From positions 211,812-275,811 of the forward strand of contig NZ_RSED01000005.1 in assembly GCF_003933735.1 (NCBI RefSeq): a stretch of DNA of 64,000 bases, written 5' to 3'. This DNA comes from Aquabacterium soli. GTDB lineage: Bacteria; Pseudomonadota; Gammaproteobacteria; Burkholderiales; Burkholderiaceae_C. Shown piece by piece: positions 36,576 through 45,648 of the stretch (within the stretch, counting starts at the first letter, position 1; the number at the start of each line of letters is the position of its first letter). The position numbers were made by a program, and so were the translations under genes. Under the pieces are notes generated by a model, which was not told the origin of the DNA, did not search any database, and saw only the letters and a program-made list of their open reading frames with translations.

Positions 36576-37571
36576 ATGACCGACTCCAGCAAGACCCGAA
36601 CAGACCGCCGCCAGTTCCTGCAGGCCAGCGCCGCCGCCATTGCCCTGGGCAGCGGCCTGCCCGCCGCCCACGCCAATGGCGAGAAGATCCTGATCGGCTA
36701 TTGGCCCATCGCTTCGGGCCTGCCGCTGTACACCGCGCTGGAGCGCGGCTTCTTCAAGGAGGCCGGCCTGAACGTGGAGGGCGTCAAGTTCGCCAGTGCC
36801 CAGCAGGTGGCCGAGGCCATGATCGCCGGGCGTGTGCACGGTTCTGCCAACGGCACGGCCTCGGCTGCGCTGGGGCTGGCCGAGATCACCTCGCCGGGCC
36901 TGTTCAAGATCATCTGCTCCAACCCCTCGAACCACAAGCTGGTGCTGGACCAGTTCGTCGTGCCCAAGGACAGCCCCATCAAGTCGATCGCCGAGCTCAA
37001 GGGCAAGCGCGTGGCCTCGGGCCCCGGCATCCAGAACGTGACGCTGGCCAAGATCATCCTCGAGAAGAACGGCATCACCGACCCCAAGGTGATCGAGCTG
37101 CCCATCGGCCAGCATGTGCCCGCGCTGGCGGCCGACCAGCTCGATGCCGTCTACACGCTGGAGCCCACCGGCACGGCCGGGCGCCTCAAGGGCCTGACCC
37201 GGGTGCTGGAGAACGGCGTGATCAGCAAGTACGTGCTGGGCGCGGCCGATGCACCCTGGTTCGGCGGCACGGCCAGCGTGACCACCAGCTTCCTGAAAGA
37301 GCGCCCGGACGACGCCAAGAAGTACATCGCCGCCTATGCCCGCGCGGTGGATTTCGTGCGCAAGAACCCGGCCGAGGTGCGCAAGCACATCGACGGTTTC
37401 ACCGCCATCGACGCATCGCTGGTGCAGGAGGTGCCGCTGTCGGGCTTCACGCTGTACAACGAGTTCACCGCCTCGGACATCGGCTACTTCCAGAAGTTCT
37501 TCGACGTGTTCACCGAGCGCAAGATCTTCTCGCGCGCGGTGCCGGTCAAGCCGTTGATCTACGTGGCCTGA
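36576..37571 (+). CDS. NitT/TauT-type ABC transporter substrate-binding protein
   Basis: A 331-aa periplasmic binding protein of the nitrate/sulfonate/pyrimidine-precursor class. A twin-arginine-like signal (TDRRQFLQASAAA) is cut near AHAN; the mature part shows IGYWPIASGLPLYTALERGFF, VEGVKFASAQQVAEAMIAG and AELKGKRVASGPG typical of the family. Partners are 37590 (permease) and 38779 (ATPase). No ribosome binding site before the ATG; a TTCC repeat lies 27 bp upstream. Ligand unknown; placement between biuH and atzF suggests a ureido compound, urea derivative or formamide-like amide. Confidence 0.9.
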   Translation: MTDSSKTRTDRRQFLQASAAAIALGSGLPAAHANGEKILIGYWPIASGLPLYTALERGFFKEAGLNVEGVKFASAQQVAEAMIAGRVHGSANGTASAALGLAEITSPGLFKIICSNPSNHKLVLDQFVVPKDSPIKSIAELKGKRVASGPGIQNVTLAKIILEKNGITDPKVIELPIGQHVPALAADQLDAVYTLEPTGTAGRLKGLTRVLENGVISKYVLGAADAPWFGGTASVTTSFLKERPDDAKKYIAAYARAVDFVRKNPAEVRKHIDGFTAIDASLVQEVPLSGFTLYNEFTASDIGYFQKFFDVFTERKIFSRAVPVKPLIYVA

Positions 37572-37589
37572 TTTCGGGAGCACACCACC

Positions 37590-38375
37590 ATGTCGCCCTT
37601 CAACAGAATCGTGGACCGCATTTTCGATGCGCGCCTGCTGCCGCTGGTCGGGCCGCTGCTGCTGTTCGCCCTGTGGGAGCTGGTGATCGCAGCGCAGTGG
37701 ATCAAGCCCGTGCTGCTGCCGCCGCCGGGCGAGACCTTGGCCCACCTGTGGGACAGCATCGTGTCGGGCTCGATCAAGGTTGACTTCCTGGCAACGCTCT
37801 ACCGCACCCTGGTGGCCTTCGGCATTGCCGTGGCCATCGGTGTGCCCCTGGGCGTGATGCTGGGCAGCTCGGTGTCGGCCTACCGCAGTGTCGAGTTCCT
37901 GATCGACTTCTTCCGTTCTACGCCCTCATCGGCGCTGATCCCGCTGTTCCTGCTGATCTTCGGCATCACCGATGCCAACAAGATCGCCATCGCGGCGTTT
38001 GCCGCGGTGCTGCTGGTGCTGTTCAACAGCGCCTATGGGGTGATGAACGCCAAGAAGACACGTGTGATGGCGGCGCAGATCATGGGTGTGAGCAAGTGGC
38101 ACGTGTTCAAGGACGTGATGCTGATGGAGAGCCTGGCGCAGACTTTCGTGGGCTTGCGCACGGGGGTGTCGATGTCGCTGGTGATCGTGATCGTGGCCGA
38201 GATGTTCATCGGTTCCGAGACGGGGCTGGGACATCGGATCATCGATGCGCAGCAGGTGTTCAACGTGAAGGACATGTACACGTCCATCTTGATCACGGGC
38301 GCTCTTGGCTATCTGCTCAACCTGGCTTTCTTGTTGATTGAGCAGAAGGTCGTTCACTGGAGTGGCAAGGCATGA
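37590..38375 (+). CDS. NitT/TauT-type ABC transporter permease
   Basis: A 261-aa inner-membrane permease with about six membrane segments and the ABC-contact loop (MAAQIMGVSKWHVFKDVMLME, read in part), equivalent to the EAA motif. GGGAG lies nine bases upstream of the ATG. It starts 18 bp after the binding protein gene. Its ATPase partner does not follow directly: palindromic element B (38404-38710) lies between them. Confidence 0.93.
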   Translation: MSPFNRIVDRIFDARLLPLVGPLLLFALWELVIAAQWIKPVLLPPPGETLAHLWDSIVSGSIKVDFLATLYRTLVAFGIAVAIGVPLGVMLGSSVSAYRSVEFLIDFFRSTPSSALIPLFLLIFGITDANKIAIAAFAAVLLVLFNSAYGVMNAKKTRVMAAQIMGVSKWHVFKDVMLMESLAQTFVGLRTGVSMSLVIVIVAEMFIGSETGLGHRIIDAQQVFNVKDMYTSILITGALGYLLNLAFLLIEQKVVHWSGKA

Positions 38376-38403
38376 ACAGCCTGAGGTTGCCGCCGCTTGA
38401 GTG

Positions 38404-38710
38404 GGACGCTTGGCGTGGGTGGTCGGCTCCGCTCATGTCCCCCGTCCAGGCTTCGCCTGGCCTCCTCCTTTACTTCGCTGCGCCAACCACCCACGCCAAG
38501 CGTCTCGCTGGCGCTCTGGCAAAGCCTTCGCTTCGCGAAGGCCAGGAGTTGAGTGGCGGCGTTGGCCGCCACTCAACTCCATTCTCCAGCCGCCGCGGTG
38601 AGAGAAGCTGGCAGTGGGGTGCACGGCGGAGCGAAGTAAAGGGGGAGGTCGGGCGCAGCCCGGCCGGAGGACATGAGCGCAGTCGTGTACCCCACTGCCA
38701 GCTTCGTCTC
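38404..38710. repeat. Palindromic element B: same architecture as element A, inside an operon
   Basis: Non-coding element in the 403-bp gap between permease and ATPase genes. Arm 1 (38405-38504) is closed by a perfect 19-bp inverted repeat (38405-38423 with 38486-38504). Arm 2 (38604-38705) is closed by a 22-bp repeat with one mismatch (38604-38625 with 38684-38705). Interiors are inverted copies: CGCTCATGTCC near 38430 and TTTACTTCGCT near 38469 recur as complements near 38670 and 38632. Each has an inner hairpin (CCAGGC-TTC-GCCTGG, 38446-38460; CGGGC-GCA-GCCCG, 38650-38662). Between arms: hairpin 38524-38542, a perfect 16-bp stem (38545-38560 with 38565-38580), then ATTCTCC. Confidence 0.85.
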
Positions 38711-38778
38711 CTCCGCAAAGGCCCCCCAAAAACAGCAACCTTCAACCAGCACCATTGCCCCTCAAAGAGGACCACCCC

Positions 38779-39594
38779 ATGAGCGCCGTCGCCCTAGCCA
38801 TCGAACCCGTGGTGCCTCCTCAACAGGCCACTGCCACCGCACGCCCTCATGTCACGGTGCGGGGCCTGTGCAAATCCTTCGCAGGCAAGCCGCTGTACAC
38901 CGATTTCAACCTCGACCTGCCACGCAGCAAGATCGTCTCGATCTTCGGCCCCAACGGCTGCGGCAAGTCCACCCTGATGAACATGATCGCGGGCCTGATC
39001 CCGCTGGACAAAGGCGAGATCCTCTTCGACGGCAAGACGCTCAAGGAGACCAAGATCGGCTACGTGTTCCAGAACTACCGCGATGCGCTGTTCCCCTGGA
39101 TCACGGCGCGCGACAACATCGCCTACCCGCTGCGCCGCCAGGGCATGAAAGAGCCCCAGGTGCAGGCCCGTGTGGACGAGCTGATCAAGCTGTTCGAGAT
39201 CCGTTTCGATCTGGCGCGCTACCCGTATGAACTCTCAGGCGGGCAGATGCAGACCGTCTGCATCATGCGGGCCCTGGCGCCCAGCCCCGAGGTGATGTTC
39301 CTGGACGAGCCCTTCTCGGCGCTGGATTTCGAGATGACCCTGTTCATCCGCGAGAAGCTGCAGGAAGCGCATGTGGCCACCGGCGTGACCATGGTCATCG
39401 TCTCGCACGATCTGGAAGACGCGGTGTTTCTGGCCGACGAGATCCTGCTGCTCACGCGCCGTCCCACCAGCATCGCCGAGATCGTGCCCTTCACGTTGCC
39501 GCGTCCGCGTTTGCCGGAGACCACGGCCGATCCCGAGTTCGTGCGCGTGAAGGCGCACACGCTCGAAGTGTTCCGCCGCGAGATGCAGGCCTGA
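38779..39594 (+). CDS. NitT/TauT-type ABC transporter ATP-binding protein
   Basis: A 271-aa ATPase: Walker A GPNGCGKSTL, Q-loop in YVFQNYRDALFPW, signature LSGGQMQ, Walker B VMFLDEPFSALD and switch H in VIVSHDLEDA. The ATG at 38779 has AAAGAGG eight bases upstream. It powers the permease at 37590 although separated from it by element B. Confidence 0.95.
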   Translation: MSAVALAIEPVVPPQQATATARPHVTVRGLCKSFAGKPLYTDFNLDLPRSKIVSIFGPNGCGKSTLMNMIAGLIPLDKGEILFDGKTLKETKIGYVFQNYRDALFPWITARDNIAYPLRRQGMKEPQVQARVDELIKLFEIRFDLARYPYELSGGQMQTVCIMRALAPSPEVMFLDEPFSALDFEMTLFIREKLQEAHVATGVTMVIVSHDLEDAVFLADEILLLTRRPTSIAEIVPFTLPRPRLPETTADPEFVRVKAHTLEVFRREMQA

Positions 39595-39619
39595 TCACGC
39601 CTGAAGAACAGGAGCCCCC

Positions 39620-41350
39620 ATGACGGTCCCACTCGATCCCGTTCCGCCCAAGACAGGCGCCCTGGCCCTGTCCACCTACCAGCTCACCAAGCGCTTCGGC
39701 AGCTTCACGGCGCTGGACGCCGTGTCCATCGATGTGCGCCCTGGCACGGTGCACGCGCTGCTGGGCGAGAACGGCGCGGGCAAGAGCACGCTGGTCAAGG
39801 CCGTGGTCGGCTACCACCAGGCCGAAGAGGGCGCGGTGATGATCGACGGCCGCGAGCACGCCATCACCTCTCCCGTGGTGGCGCGCAACCTGGGCATCGG
39901 CATGGTCTACCAGCACTTCACCGTGGTGCCGGGCATGACGGTGGCCGAGAACCTGCTGCTGGCGCGTGGCACCCTGCCGGCCATCGTGCCCTGGCACCAG
40001 GTGCGCGAAGAACTGTCCCGGTTCATGGCGACCACGCCCTTCAAGCTCGACCTGGATGCCCGCCCCATGGACCTGTCGGCTGGCGAGAAGCAGAAGCTGG
40101 AGATTCTCAAGCAGCTGTATCTGAAGCCCCGCCTGCTGATCCTGGACGAGCCCACTTCGGTGCTGACCCCGCAGGAGGCCGACGAGGTGCTGGGCCTGCT
40201 GCGCGACCGCGCGCACGCCGGTGATGTGTCCATCATCATGATCACGCACAAGTTCCGCGAGGTGATGGACGTGGCCGACGACGTGAGCGTGCTGCGCCGC
40301 GGCGCATTGATGACCAGCGTGCGCGTGGCCGATACCAGCCCGGCCCAGCTGGCGGCAGCGATGGTGGGCGAAGCCAGCGCGGCCAAGGCAGGCGCCGTGC
40401 CGCAGGCGGAACCGTCCGTGCTGGCCGAGGTGCTGGACGACAGCGGTGCCGCGCAGGCCGATGCCACGCCCGCGCACGAGGCACCCACGGGCCCGGCCGT
40501 GCTGCGCGTGAGCAAGCTGTGTGTGGGCGGCGACCGGGGCGAGCGCGCCGTGCACGACCTGAGCCTGGACGTGCACCGCGGCGAGATCCTTGGCATCGCC
40601 GGCGTGTCGGGCAATGGCCAGCGTGAGCTGATGGAATCGCTCGTGGGCCAGCGCGAGCGCGAGGCCGGCGAGGTGCACATCGGCAGTGAGCGCTACCTGG
40701 CCAAGCGCGCGCAGAACCAGCGCCTGAACGTGCGCAGCCTGCCCGAGGAGCCGCTGCGCAACGCCTGCGTGGGCGAGCTCAGCGTGGCGCTCAACATGGG
40801 CCTGCGCCGCTTCGACCAGGCGCCCGTGTCGCGCCTGGGCTGGATGCGCCCGGGCGTGCTGCGCGATCAGGCCCGCCGCCTGATCGCCGAGTACCGCGTC
40901 AAGACGCAGGGCGAGAACGCGCCGATCAAATCGCTGTCGGGCGGCAATGTGCAGCGCGCCGTGCTGGCCCGTGAGTTCGAAGGCCAGGTCGATGTGCTGC
41001 TGGTATCCAACCCCGTGTTCGGGCTGGATTTCGCCGCCGTGGCCGAGATCCACGCGCGCATCCGCAAGGTGCGCGATGCCGGCGGCGCCGTGCTGCTGGT
41101 CAGCGAGGATCTGGACGAGCTGCTCAAGCTGGCCGACCGCATCGTCGTCATGAGCGAGGGCCGCCTGGTGCACGAATGCAAGGCGCAAGGCGCCGACCGC
41201 CGCGTGCTGGGCGCCTACATGGCCGGCGGCCACCACCATGATGAAGAGCCCGCCGAAGGCGGCCCACCCGACCACCCGCTGCGCCAGCCCCCGGCCGCCA
41301 CCACACCGCCCGCCATGCCGGGCAGCGCCAACATCGAGGTAGCCGCATGA
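39620..41350 (+). CDS. BMP-type ABC transporter ATPase with two nucleotide-binding domains
   Basis: A 576-aa duplicated ATPase typical of BMP/nucleoside importers. The N-terminal domain is intact: [33 protein letters not shown]. The C-terminal domain is degenerate as usual in this family: [10 protein letters not shown] at Walker [15 protein letters not shown], and VSNPVFGLD at Walker B. AGGAG lies close before the ATG. It completes the importer whose other parts are at 31420-34707, over 5 kb upstream. The stop overlaps the next start (ATGA). Confidence 0.95.
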   Translation: MTVPLDPVPPKTGALALSTYQLTKRFGSFTALDAVSIDVRPGTVHALLGENGAGKSTLVKAVVGYHQAEEGAVMIDGREHAITSPVVARNLGIGMVYQHFTVVPGMTVAENLLLARGTLPAIVPWHQVREELSRFMATTPFKLDLDARPMDLSAGEKQKLEILKQLYLKPRLLILDEPTSVLTPQEADEVLGLLRDRAHAGDVSIIMITHKFREVMDVADDVSVLRRGALMTSVRVADTSPAQLAAAMVGEASAAKAGAVPQAEPSVLAEVLDDSGAAQADATPAHEAPTGPAVLRVSKLCVGGDRGERAVHDLSLDVHRGEILGIAGVSGNGQRELMESLVGQREREAGEVHIGSERYLAKRAQNQRLNVRSLPEEPLRNACVGELSVALNMGLRRFDQAPVSRLGWMRPGVLRDQARRLIAEYRVKTQGENAPIKSLSGGNVQRAVLAREFEGQVDVLLVSNPVFGLDFAAVAEIHARIRKVRDAGGAVLLVSEDLDELLKLADRIVVMSEGRLVHECKAQGADRRVLGAYMAGGHHHDEEPAEGGPPDHPLRQPPAATTPPAMPGSANIEVAA

Positions 41351-42051
41351 ACGCCGAACTCGCGGCCACCCAGGCACTGCTCAAGCCGCGCACCGTGGCC
41401 GCCCAGCCTTTCGACTACCCCTTCGCCATCGGCAGGACGGCGCTGGTCATCATCGACATGCAACGTGATTTCGTCGAGCCCGGCGGCTTTGGCGAAACGC
41501 TGGGCAACGACGTGTCGCTGCTGCAGGCCATCGTGCCCACCGTGCGCCGCGTGCTGGAGGCCTGGCGGGCCGTGGGCGGCTTCGTGGTGCACACGCGCGA
41601 ATCACACGCACCCGACCTGTCCGATTGCCCGCCATCCAAGCGCCTGCGTGGCGCGCCATCCCTGCGCATCGGCGACGAAGGCCCGATGGGCCGCATCCTG
41701 ATCGCGGGCGAGCCGGGCAACGCCATCATCGACGAGCTGGCACCCATCGCGGGCGAGCTGGTCATCGACAAGCCCGGCAAGGGCGCCTTCTATGCCACGG
41801 GCCTGACAGACGAGCTCACGGCACGCGGCATCACCCACCTGGTTGTGATGGGCGTGACCACCGAGGTATGCGTACAGACCACGATGCGCGAGGCCAATGA
41901 CCGTGGCTACGACTGCCTGCTGATCGAGGACGGCACCGAGAGCTACTTCCCAGCCTTCAAGGAGGCCACGCTGGCCATGATCCGCGCCCAGGGCGCCATC
42001 GTGGGCTGGACGGCGCCGGGCGCCGACCTGATCGCCGCGCTGGCCGATTGA
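41347..42051 (+). CDS. Isochorismatase-fold cysteine hydrolase; candidate triuret hydrolase
   Basis: A 234-aa paralogue of biuH with triad D37 (VIIDMQRDF), K142 ([10 protein letters not shown]) and C175 (VTTEVCVQT). It differs from BiuH in the N-terminal lid (no PWPYNG segment), in [19 protein letters not shown] and in a longer [18 protein letters not shown] loop. Known substrates in this branch include triuret (to carboxybiuret, then biuret) and ureidoacrylate. With biuH and atzF in the same cluster, triuret hydrolase is attractive, but a RutB-like role cannot be excluded. Starts inside the ATPase stop codon. Confidence 0.72.
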   Translation: MNAELAATQALLKPRTVAAQPFDYPFAIGRTALVIIDMQRDFVEPGGFGETLGNDVSLLQAIVPTVRRVLEAWRAVGGFVVHTRESHAPDLSDCPPSKRLRGAPSLRIGDEGPMGRILIAGEPGNAIIDELAPIAGELVIDKPGKGAFYATGLTDELTARGITHLVVMGVTTEVCVQTTMREANDRGYDCLLIEDGTESYFPAFKEATLAMIRAQGAIVGWTAPGADLIAALAD

Positions 42052-42087
42052 GGCTTCGCTTCAACGCACCACAACATCCACACGCTG

Positions 42088-43986
42088 ATGACGATGACTT
42101 CCAAAGCCGACTCCAATTTCACCATCGCCGGATTGCTCGCCGCCTACCGCGAAGGCCGCACCACACCGGCCGAGGTGCTCGCGCCCTTCATCGCTGCGGC
42201 CGGCCAGGCCGGGGCCATTGCGCCGGCCGATCCCGTCTTCATCAGCCGCGCGTCCGAAGCGCAACTGCGCGAGCAACTGGCCCGCCTGCAAGGCCAGTCG
42301 CCCGACACCCTGCCGCTGTTCGGCATCCCCTTCGCTGTCAAGGACAACATCGACGTGGCCGGCCTGCCGACCACGGCCGCGTGCCCAGCTTTCTCCTTCA
42401 ACCCCGAGCGCTCGGCCACCGTGGTGCAGCGACTGCTGGATGCCGGCGCCATCGTCGTCGGCAAGACCAACCTGGACCAGTTCGCCACAGGCCTGGTCGG
42501 CGCGCGCTCACCCTATGGCGCCCCCTCCAGCGCCTTCAGCGCCGAGCACGTCAGCGGCGGCTCCAGCTCCGGCTCTGCCGTGGCCGTGGCCCGTGGCGAG
42601 GTCTGCTTCTCGCTGGGCACCGACACGGCCGGCTCGGGCCGCGTGCCCGCCGGTTTCAACAACCTGGTTGGCCTCAAGCCCACGCCGGGCCTGGCGCCCA
42701 CCACCGGCGTGCTGCCGGCGTGCCTCACGCTCGATTGCGTCTCCATCTTCGCGCTCACCGCGCCCGATGCGGCCCGCGTGCTGGCGGTGATGGAGGGGGC
42801 CGAGGCTGGCACCCCAGTGTTCAATCCCGTGACCCTGCAGCCGCCGCGCTGGCCCAGCCAGAAGGCGCTGCGCGTGGGCGTGCCCACGGCCCCCGAGTTC
42901 TTCGGCGACGAGGCCTACGCCTACGCCTTCGAACAGGCCAAGGCCTTGTGGTCCAGCCTGAAGGATGCCGAGGGCCGCCCCTGGCCCGTCGAGTTCGTGC
43001 CGGTGGACATGACGCCCTTCCTGGCCATCGCCCGCCTGCTGTACGAGGGCCCCTGGGTGGCCGAGCGCTACGCTGCCATCCGCGGCTTCATCGAAAAGCA
43101 GGCCGACGAGATGAACCCCGTCGTGCGCGGCATCGTCGAGCAGGCCCGCCAGCACGATGCGGCCCACGCCTTCGATGCGCTCTACCGCATGAAGACACTG
43201 GCCGCGCAGACCGCGCCCGTGTGGCAGGGCATCGACCTGCTGCTGGTGCCCACCGCGCCCACGCACCCCACGCACGCTGCCGTGGCCGCAGACCCGGTGG
43301 GACGCAACGCGCAACTGGGCTCCTACACGAACTTCGTCAACCTGCTGGGCCTCGCCGCCCTGGCCTTGCCGGCAGGCCTGCTGCCTTCGGGCATGCCCTT
43401 CGGCATCACGCTGATCGCCCCTGGCGGACGCGATGCCGCGCTGGCCGATGTGGGCACGTGCTGGCAGCGCCTGCTGCCTTCGCTGCCCCTGGGCCACCAT
43501 CTGGCCGCCGCCACCGAGGCCGATCTGGCCTGGCCCGCGAAGGCCACGCCCGCCGCCGAGCCCGAGCTGCTGCTGGCCGTGGTCGGCGCGCACCTGCAGG
43601 GCATGCCGCTGCACACGCAGCTCACCGAGCGCCGGGCCCGATTGGTGCAGGCCACCACCACCGCGCCGCACTACACCTTGCATGCATTGCCCGGCACCGT
43701 GCCGCCCAAGCCGGGCCTGGCCCGCGTGGCCCCCGATGCCGATCCCGGCCATGCCATCGCGCTCGAGGTCTACGCGCTGCCCATCTCCACCGTGGGCTCC
43801 TTCCTGGCGCTGATCCCGCCGCCGCTGGGGCTTGGCTCGGTCGAGCTGGCCGATGGCAGCTGGGTCAAGGGCTTCATCTGCGAGCCCGCCGGCCTGCAGG
43901 GTGCCGACGACATCAGCCATTTCGGCGGCTGGCGCGCCTACATGGCCGACCGCCTCAAGAACAGCACCGCGCAGAAGGCCGCCTGA
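42088..43986 (+). CDS. atzF: Allophanate hydrolase
   Basis: Hydrolyses allophanate to carbamates and finally ammonia and CO2. The 632-aa protein has an N-terminal amidase-signature domain with the Ser-cis-Ser-Lys triad K85 (FAVKDNIDV), S159 (SGGSSSGSA) and S183 (TDTAGSGR), matching AtzF K91/S165/S189 with a constant offset of six. A C-terminal domain of about 170 aa (PELLLAVVGAHLQGMPLHTQ onward), characteristic of allophanate hydrolases and needed for decarboxylation, is present. No strong ribosome binding site. No urea carboxylase is encoded nearby, so the allophanate should come from biuret. Confidence 0.94.
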   Translation: MTMTSKADSNFTIAGLLAAYREGRTTPAEVLAPFIAAAGQAGAIAPADPVFISRASEAQLREQLARLQGQSPDTLPLFGIPFAVKDNIDVAGLPTTAACPAFSFNPERSATVVQRLLDAGAIVVGKTNLDQFATGLVGARSPYGAPSSAFSAEHVSGGSSSGSAVAVARGEVCFSLGTDTAGSGRVPAGFNNLVGLKPTPGLAPTTGVLPACLTLDCVSIFALTAPDAARVLAVMEGAEAGTPVFNPVTLQPPRWPSQKALRVGVPTAPEFFGDEAYAYAFEQAKALWSSLKDAEGRPWPVEFVPVDMTPFLAIARLLYEGPWVAERYAAIRGFIEKQADEMNPVVRGIVEQARQHDAAHAFDALYRMKTLAAQTAPVWQGIDLLLVPTAPTHPTHAAVAADPVGRNAQLGSYTNFVNLLGLAALALPAGLLPSGMPFGITLIAPGGRDAALADVGTCWQRLLPSLPLGHHLAAATEADLAWPAKATPAAEPELLLAVVGAHLQGMPLHTQLTERRARLVQATTTAPHYTLHALPGTVPPKPGLARVAPDADPGHAIALEVYALPISTVGSFLALIPPPLGLGSVELADGSWVKGFICEPAGLQGADDISHFGGWRAYMADRLKNSTAQKAA

Positions 43987-43987
43987 C

Positions 43988-44380
43988 ATGGACACGAAGG
44001 ACATCAACCATTCCGAGGTCGTCACCGAGATCACGGGCATCTTCTTGGACTACGAGTCTGCCCTGATGGCCAACGACGTCGATGCGCTCAACGACTTCTT
44101 CTGGGACAGCGCCGCCACCACGCGCTACGGCATCGCCGACAAGCAGTTGGGCCATGCCGCTTTGGTGGCCTACCGCCAGGGCGTGCCCGCCCCCAACTTC
44201 ACGCGCACGCTGCACGATGTGCGCATCACCGCTTTCGGTGCCGACATGGCGGTGGCCATGTGCGAGTTCACGCGCAGCGACACCAGCCTGCGCGGCTTCC
44301 AGACGCAGACCTGGGTGCGTTTTGGCACACAGTGGAAAATCGTCTCCGCCCATGTGAGCATGATCCCCATGCCCTCATGA
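43988..44380 (+). CDS. AtzH-like SnoaL-fold protein
   Basis: A 130-aa protein with the cone-shaped SnoaL/NTF2-like pattern (a helix pair, then ALNDFFWDSA, YRQGVPAPNFTRTLHDVRITAFG, FQTQTWVRFGTQWKIVSAHVS). It belongs to the AtzH-like family (PF11533, earlier DUF3225) that accompanies allophanate and s-triazine catabolic genes. The function is not firmly established. It begins one base after the atzF stop, so it is made with atzF. Confidence 0.85.
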   Translation: MDTKDINHSEVVTEITGIFLDYESALMANDVDALNDFFWDSAATTRYGIADKQLGHAALVAYRQGVPAPNFTRTLHDVRITAFGADMAVAMCEFTRSDTSLRGFQTQTWVRFGTQWKIVSAHVSMIPMPS

Positions 44381-44413
44381 TCCCGCCACGACCGACACCG
44401 CACTGATGTCCGC

Positions 44414-45121
44414 ATGAAGATCATCGCTCCCACGGCCCCGTTCTCAGGCCTGTCCTCCGGTGCACCTTCGCTGGCCGATCGCGCCTATGGGCAGATCAAG
44501 CAGATGATCTTCGACTTCGTGTTGCTGCCAGGCGACCGCTTCAGCGAGAGCGACCTGGTCGATCGCCTGCAGGTCAGCCGCACGCCTCTGCGCCAGGCCC
44601 TGCAGCGCCTGCAGCGCGAGGGCTTCCTGCTGGTGTTCCCCAAGAGCGGCTGGCAGGTCGCGCCGCTCGATTTCGAGGTGTTCGACCAGCTCTACGACCT
44701 GCGCGTTCTGCTGGAAACCCACGCCATCGCCAAGTTGTGCGAGGCCGAGGAGCGCCCCGTGCTCAAGGGCCTGGCCGATCTCTGGCTGGTGGCCGAGGCC
44801 GAGCGCCACCCGGTGCAGGCCATGGTCGACCGCATGGACGAGGATTTCCACAGCGCCCTGGTGCGCGCCACCGGCAACGAAGAGATGGCCCGGGTGCACG
44901 ACGACATCACCGAACGCATCCGCATCATCCGCCGGCTGGATTTCACCAAGCCTGCACGCGTGCAGGTGACCTACGACGAGCATGCGCGCATCATCCGCGC
45001 CATCAGCCGCCGCCGCACCGACGAAGCCCAGCGCCTGCTGCGGGCCCACATCGAGCAGAGCAAGCTCGAGGTGCGCCACATCACGCTGGACATGCTCTAC
45101 CGCGCCAGGCGCGAAGCCTGA
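44414..45121 (+). CDS. GntR-family regulator, FCD subfamily
   Basis: A 235-aa regulator: winged-helix domain ([21 protein letters not shown], read in part; [19 protein letters not shown]) and an all-helical FCD ligand domain with the metal-binding residues D/H in DEDFHSALV and H in [11 protein letters not shown]. It closes the nitrogen island on the same strand and probably represses it until a ureido ligand binds. Its last 25 bp overlap the convergent hvfD gene. Confidence 0.92.
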   Translation: MKIIAPTAPFSGLSSGAPSLADRAYGQIKQMIFDFVLLPGDRFSESDLVDRLQVSRTPLRQALQRLQREGFLLVFPKSGWQVAPLDFEVFDQLYDLRVLLETHAIAKLCEAEERPVLKGLADLWLVAEAERHPVQAMVDRMDEDFHSALVRATGNEEMARVHDDITERIRIIRRLDFTKPARVQVTYDEHARIIRAISRRRTDEAQRLLRAHIEQSKLEVRHITLDMLYRARREA

Positions 45122-45648
45122 GGCCGCGCCGTTGCCGGCGCTGAAATCCGGCGCGCATACCACCAGCGCCACACGGCGTGGTCGATGCTCAGCTTGCCCG
45201 GCCCGCTCAGCAGCAGCGGCAACAGCATCGCCATGAAGATCAGCGGCAGCTTGAAGTTGCCGTGCCCATCGTCGGTGATGGCATAGCCCTGGCGAAGGTC
45301 GGCCAGCGTCTGCCAGTCCATGGGCCAGTGCACCGCAGCGGTGGCCACGACCGTGAGCACCAGCAGCGACAGGGCGAAGAAACGGGTGCCCAGGCCGAGC
45401 ATCAGCGCCACGCCACCGGCCAGTTCGAAGCCGGTGGCCAGTTGCCAGCTCATCTCGGGCGGGATCAGGTTGAAAGGCAGGGGGAACCGCCCCTGGATCT
45501 CGGTGAACCAGTTCTGCCCGTGCAGCTTCTCCAGCCCGGCCTCCAGGAATTCCCAGCCCAGCAGCAGGCGTAGGCCCAGTGGGCCCAGCCATCGGCCGGC
45601 CTCGTCCAGGGTGGCCAGCAGGCGCGCCGTCCATCGGTCAAGCCACAT
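45097..45648 (-). CDS. hvfD: DoxX-family membrane protein HvfD
   Basis: A 183-aa inner-membrane protein of the DoxX family with four hydrophobic segments ([64 protein letters not shown]). In hvfABCD operons a DoxX protein is the fourth gene. Its role there is unknown, possibly redox support or export. Its start overlaps the end of hvfC by 11 bp, so it is translationally coupled. The 3' end overlaps the convergent gntR gene by 25 bp. Confidence 0.85.
   Translation of the reverse strand: MWLDRWTARLLATLDEAGRWLGPLGLRLLLGWEFLEAGLEKLHGQNWFTEIQGRFPLPFNLIPPEMSWQLATGFELAGGVALMLGLGTRFFALSLLVLTVVATAAVHWPMDWQTLADLRQGYAITDDGHGNFKLPLIFMAMLLPLLLSGPGKLSIDHAVWRWWYARRISAPATARPQASRLAR

Noticed and set aside
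38372..38782. Small open frames in element B on both strands
   Set aside because: They read through hairpins in several frames with similar quality, as expected for GC-rich palindromes, and lack ribosome binding sites.
42088..43986. AtzE-type carboxybiuret hydrolase instead of AtzF
   Set aside because: Length of 632 aa with a C-terminal domain after the amidase fold fits allophanate hydrolase; AtzE proteins are shorter and accompany a small AtzG subunit not seen here.
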